Below, piece by piece: positions 30,361 through 31,835 of a stretch of 31,835 bases of DNA. The position numbers were made by a program, and so were the translations under genes. The notes beneath the pieces were generated by a model. The model did not search any database and was not told where the DNA came from. It saw only the letters and a list, made by a program, of their open reading frames with translations. This stretch comes from an uncultured Lachnospiraceae bacterium (GTDB lineage Bacteria > Bacillota > Clostridia > Lachnospirales > Lachnospiraceae), in contig CAJUFE010000054.1 of assembly GCA_910585635.1 (NCBI GenBank), positions 1-31,835 on the forward strand, given 5' to 3'. Position 1 is the stretch's first letter, and every line of letters starts with the position of its first letter.

Positions 30361-30423
30361 GCGAGCTGCGGGACATGGCAACAAGGATCGTCATACAAAG
30401 ATCCTATCCATAGTCTCTCCTTT

Positions 30424-30455
30424 CTGACGAGCCTTCTTTTATGTTAGGCTGTCAG
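30424..30455. repeat. Hairpin between convergent pilZ and macrodomain genes
   Basis: CTGAC (30424-30428) pairs with GTCAG (30451-30455), and AGCCT inside pairs with AGGCT. No T run follows on either strand, so it may be a Rho-independent terminator only weakly, or an mRNA 3' structure. Confidence 0.45.
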
Positions 30456-30487
30456 GATGTTCTGCGCAGTCATGCTAAGATCCTCGG

Positions 30488-30574
30488 TCAACGCTCTTTA
30501 AGCTCCTTAAGCTGCTTTTCCATTTTTTCCACATCTATCCCCAAGCGGTCAGGGGAGGCGTAGACCGTGTTCAT
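30488..30574 (-). CDS. Micro-ORF translationally coupled to the macrodomain gene
   Basis: A 28-codon frame starts at ATG 30574, sharing ATGA with the stop codon of the macrodomain gene (30573-30571), and ends with TGA at 30490-30488. It begins MNTVYASPDRLGIDV and ends in a charged amphipathic helix (EKMEKQLKELKER). The four-base overlap is the usual form of translational coupling. I do not recognise the product. It could be a separate small protein, or the real C-terminus of a macrodomain protein cut by a frameshift. Confidence 0.5.
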   Translation of the reverse strand: MNTVYASPDRLGIDVEKMEKQLKELKER

Positions 30575-31479
30575 ATAGAGATCTTGGGAAGCCGGTGCAG
30601 GGCGGCTGGCTGTGGAGGGGGCAGGGGCTCGGTGCTGAAGGCGGCCTGGAAGGCCAAGAGGTTTTCCGGAGCCCCTTTGATCGCAAAGACGATCTTCTGG
30701 AACCGGGCGACAAAAAGTCCTTCCTCGATCGCTTCATAGAATGCAGAGGCTACCACCTCCGGTGGGTTTTTAGAGGCGCCGCAGCCAAACGCGCCTAAGA
30801 TCAGGACCTGGACCCCATTAGCGGCCGCTGCCTCCAGGATGTTCGCCATCCTTTTTTTCAGCCGCTGTTTCAGCTCCTTCCGATCGATCTGGCCTTTGGT
30901 CAGAAGGGGGGCGGAACAGGTGATGATATCCACGTCAAACCAGGCAGAGGGATCTAAGACCCGCAGGCTGCTGTCCTTGAACACGGTGATATCCCGGCTG
31001 TAGATCAGACGGTCGGAGCCAAAAGGATGGCCCAGCGTTTTGTTGTAGCCGTAATATAGGTCAGAGATAGGCTGGCTGGTGAGACAGGGATAGAGGTTCG
31101 TGCATTGGCACAGGTATCCTTCCTGTGTGGCCATACTGCCCGTGGTCCCCCCGGCCGGGATGGTGGGATGGGCAAAACTCAGCACAGCCACCCGCTCCTC
31201 ATCTCTGTAACGGCGGGCGGCGTTCAGAGTGGAGGACGGTTCTACCAGGACCTGACCGTGCCAGTGCATGATCGGGCGGCGTGTAGGCCCGGTGAACAGG
31301 TAGGGGGACTGTTTTGCCAGGGCCTTCCCTTCAGGGCCATAGAGCTTGGCGGGAGCGGCAAAGTCTTCATGGTAGACCTTGCTGTAGCGGATCGCCATGC
31401 GGGTCTTGTCCTTTAACACGCCTTTAGTCGATAAAGCCAGCGTTTCCCGGAAGGACTGTACTTGTTTTTGGATCTCCAT
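30571..31479 (-). CDS. PARG-like macrodomain protein (TIGR02452 type) with altered catalytic motif
   Basis: This is a 302-residue protein with the layout of microbial PARG-like macrodomain proteins, which bind or cleave ADP-ribose. The ribose-binding/catalytic loop reads SFAHPTIPAGGTTGSMATQEGYLC (101-124), where the family normally has NPGGG...QEE. The glycine triplet is A109-G110-G111 and the second, catalytic glutamate is replaced by G121. The later block VLILGAFGCGASKNPPEVVASAF is typical. I chose ATG 31479 (AAAGGAGAGG upstream) over ATG 31494. Hydrolase activity may be lost or changed, leaving ADP-ribose binding. A micro-ORF is coupled to its end. Confidence 0.75.
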   Translation of the reverse strand: MEIQKQVQSFRETLALSTKGVLKDKTRMAIRYSKVYHEDFAAPAKLYGPEGKALAKQSPYLFTGPTRRPIMHWHGQVLVEPSSTLNAARRYRDEERVAVLSFAHPTIPAGGTTGSMATQEGYLCQCTNLYPCLTSQPISDLYYGYNKTLGHPFGSDRLIYSRDITVFKDSSLRVLDPSAWFDVDIITCSAPLLTKGQIDRKELKQRLKKRMANILEAAAANGVQVLILGAFGCGASKNPPEVVASAFYEAIEEGLFVARFQKIVFAIKGAPENLLAFQAAFSTEPLPPPQPAALHRLPKISI

Positions 31480-31546
31480 AGCCTCTCCTTTCATAGGCCC
31501 TTGACAGGGAGGGCTTTCTTCTTTTCTCTTGTGTTACTGTACTTAA

Positions 31547-31574
31547 AGTATACCACTTTTTTTAGGCACATCAA
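31547..31574 (-). promoter_or_regulatory. Promoter of the macrodomain gene
   Basis: On the minus strand TTGATG (31574-31569) and TATACT (31552-31547) are 16 bases apart with TGG before the -10. The leader would be about 60 nt. Confidence 0.7.
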
Positions 31575-31743
31575 CTTTTATATTCGGTTTATCTCTTATT
31601 TCCATACCATTTATCGATCGGGTCCGCGGGATCGGTCGGCCAGGGTGCCGGACCGCTGATGGGGCCTTGCAGGTTAGGCCATATCCCGAAAAAAATGTCC
31701 CGCTCACCGGATGATGAAATGCTTTTTTTAACGCCCCACATGC
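31575..31743. other. Intergenic stretch with no supported gene
   Basis: I see no gene with a ribosome binding site here. The left part is A/T-rich behind the macrodomain promoter. The middle contains GGTCCGCGGGATCGGTC-type GC-rich sequence, and the right part has short poly-A and poly-T runs (near 31690 and 31723) before the edge promoter. Confidence 0.5.
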
Positions 31744-31798
31744 TATAATCAGATCAAGATATGGCAGGACTGTCAACGAATGTATACTTTGGTTGACA
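31744..31798 (+). promoter_or_regulatory. Promoter -10 with a downstream operator-like dyad at the window edge
   Basis: An extended -10 TGC-TATAAT (TATAAT at 31744-31749) has no good -35. Downstream, TGTCAAC (31771-31777) and GTTGACA (31792-31798) form perfect 7-base arms with a 14-base spacer, covering about +15 to +42. This is the position of a repressor site. The gene it would control lies beyond the window. Confidence 0.5.
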
Positions 31799-31835
31799 TC
31801 TGGGAGACGGGATATCATCCTATTTATTGGGCCTT

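Overview
The window looks like chromosome from a spore-forming, GC-rich member of the Clostridia, most like the Lachnospiraceae. Three things point there. It carries spoIIID and a SipL-type DUF3794/LysM protein. Gene starts are preceded by strong AGGAGG-type ribosome binding sites. Gene content and order are Gram-positive: rpmG-secE-nusG-rplK-rplA, an extended Rho, and a YtvI-like protein. I see no rRNA, tRNA, CRISPR array, prophage or insertion sequence. This is mainly core genome with small accessory pieces.

Layout. (1) 151-2677: ribosomal/transcription operon rpmG-secE-nusG-rplK-rplA, with a good promoter, two L1-binding-site mimics and a terminator. rplJ-rplL do not follow. (2) 2705-5975: an MBOAT O-acyltransferase and an SGNH-like partner, probably acylating a surface polysaccharide, closed by a bidirectional terminator. 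(3) 6017-10805: an RlmI-like methyltransferase on the minus strand, then a LacI-family regulator and an amylosucrase-like GH13 enzyme whose upstream region holds two cre-like operators. (4) 10912-13477: amino-sugar genes nagE (PTS EIIBC) and nagB on the minus strand, each behind its own structured leader. (5) 13652-17281: spoIIID, truA, putP (minus) and a TetR regulator (minus) with an elaborate palindromic promoter region. (6) 17728-21148: a PrcB-domain lipoprotein, cysE, sipL behind a sigma-E-like promoter, and a GIY-YIG protein. (7) 21173-26843: a hemolysin III homologue (minus), an RluA-type pseudouridine synthase whose gene contains a cluster of DnaA-box-like sequences, a YtvI-like membrane protein, rarA, and an alkaline-phosphatase-superfamily phosphodiesterase. 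(8) 26901-31798: rho with a long structured leader and a roughly 330-residue disordered insert, a PilZ protein, a PARG-like macrodomain protein (minus) with a translationally coupled micro-ORF, and a promoter with a dyad at the right edge.

How the parts work together. The ribosomal operon appears to be controlled by L1 binding at two intercistronic sites. nagE and nagB form an import-and-deamination route for N-acetylglucosamine (nagA is not in the window). The LacI protein or CcpA probably controls the amylosucrase-like enzyme. SpoIIID and SipL belong to the mother-cell sporulation programme. The best candidates for undescribed biology are the rho leader attenuator, the nagE-nagB leader with its shared hexamer arms, the DnaA-box cluster inside rluA, the tetR operator array, and the macrodomain gene with a changed catalytic motif plus its coupled 28-codon ORF. 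All functions are read from sequence by eye. No database search was run.
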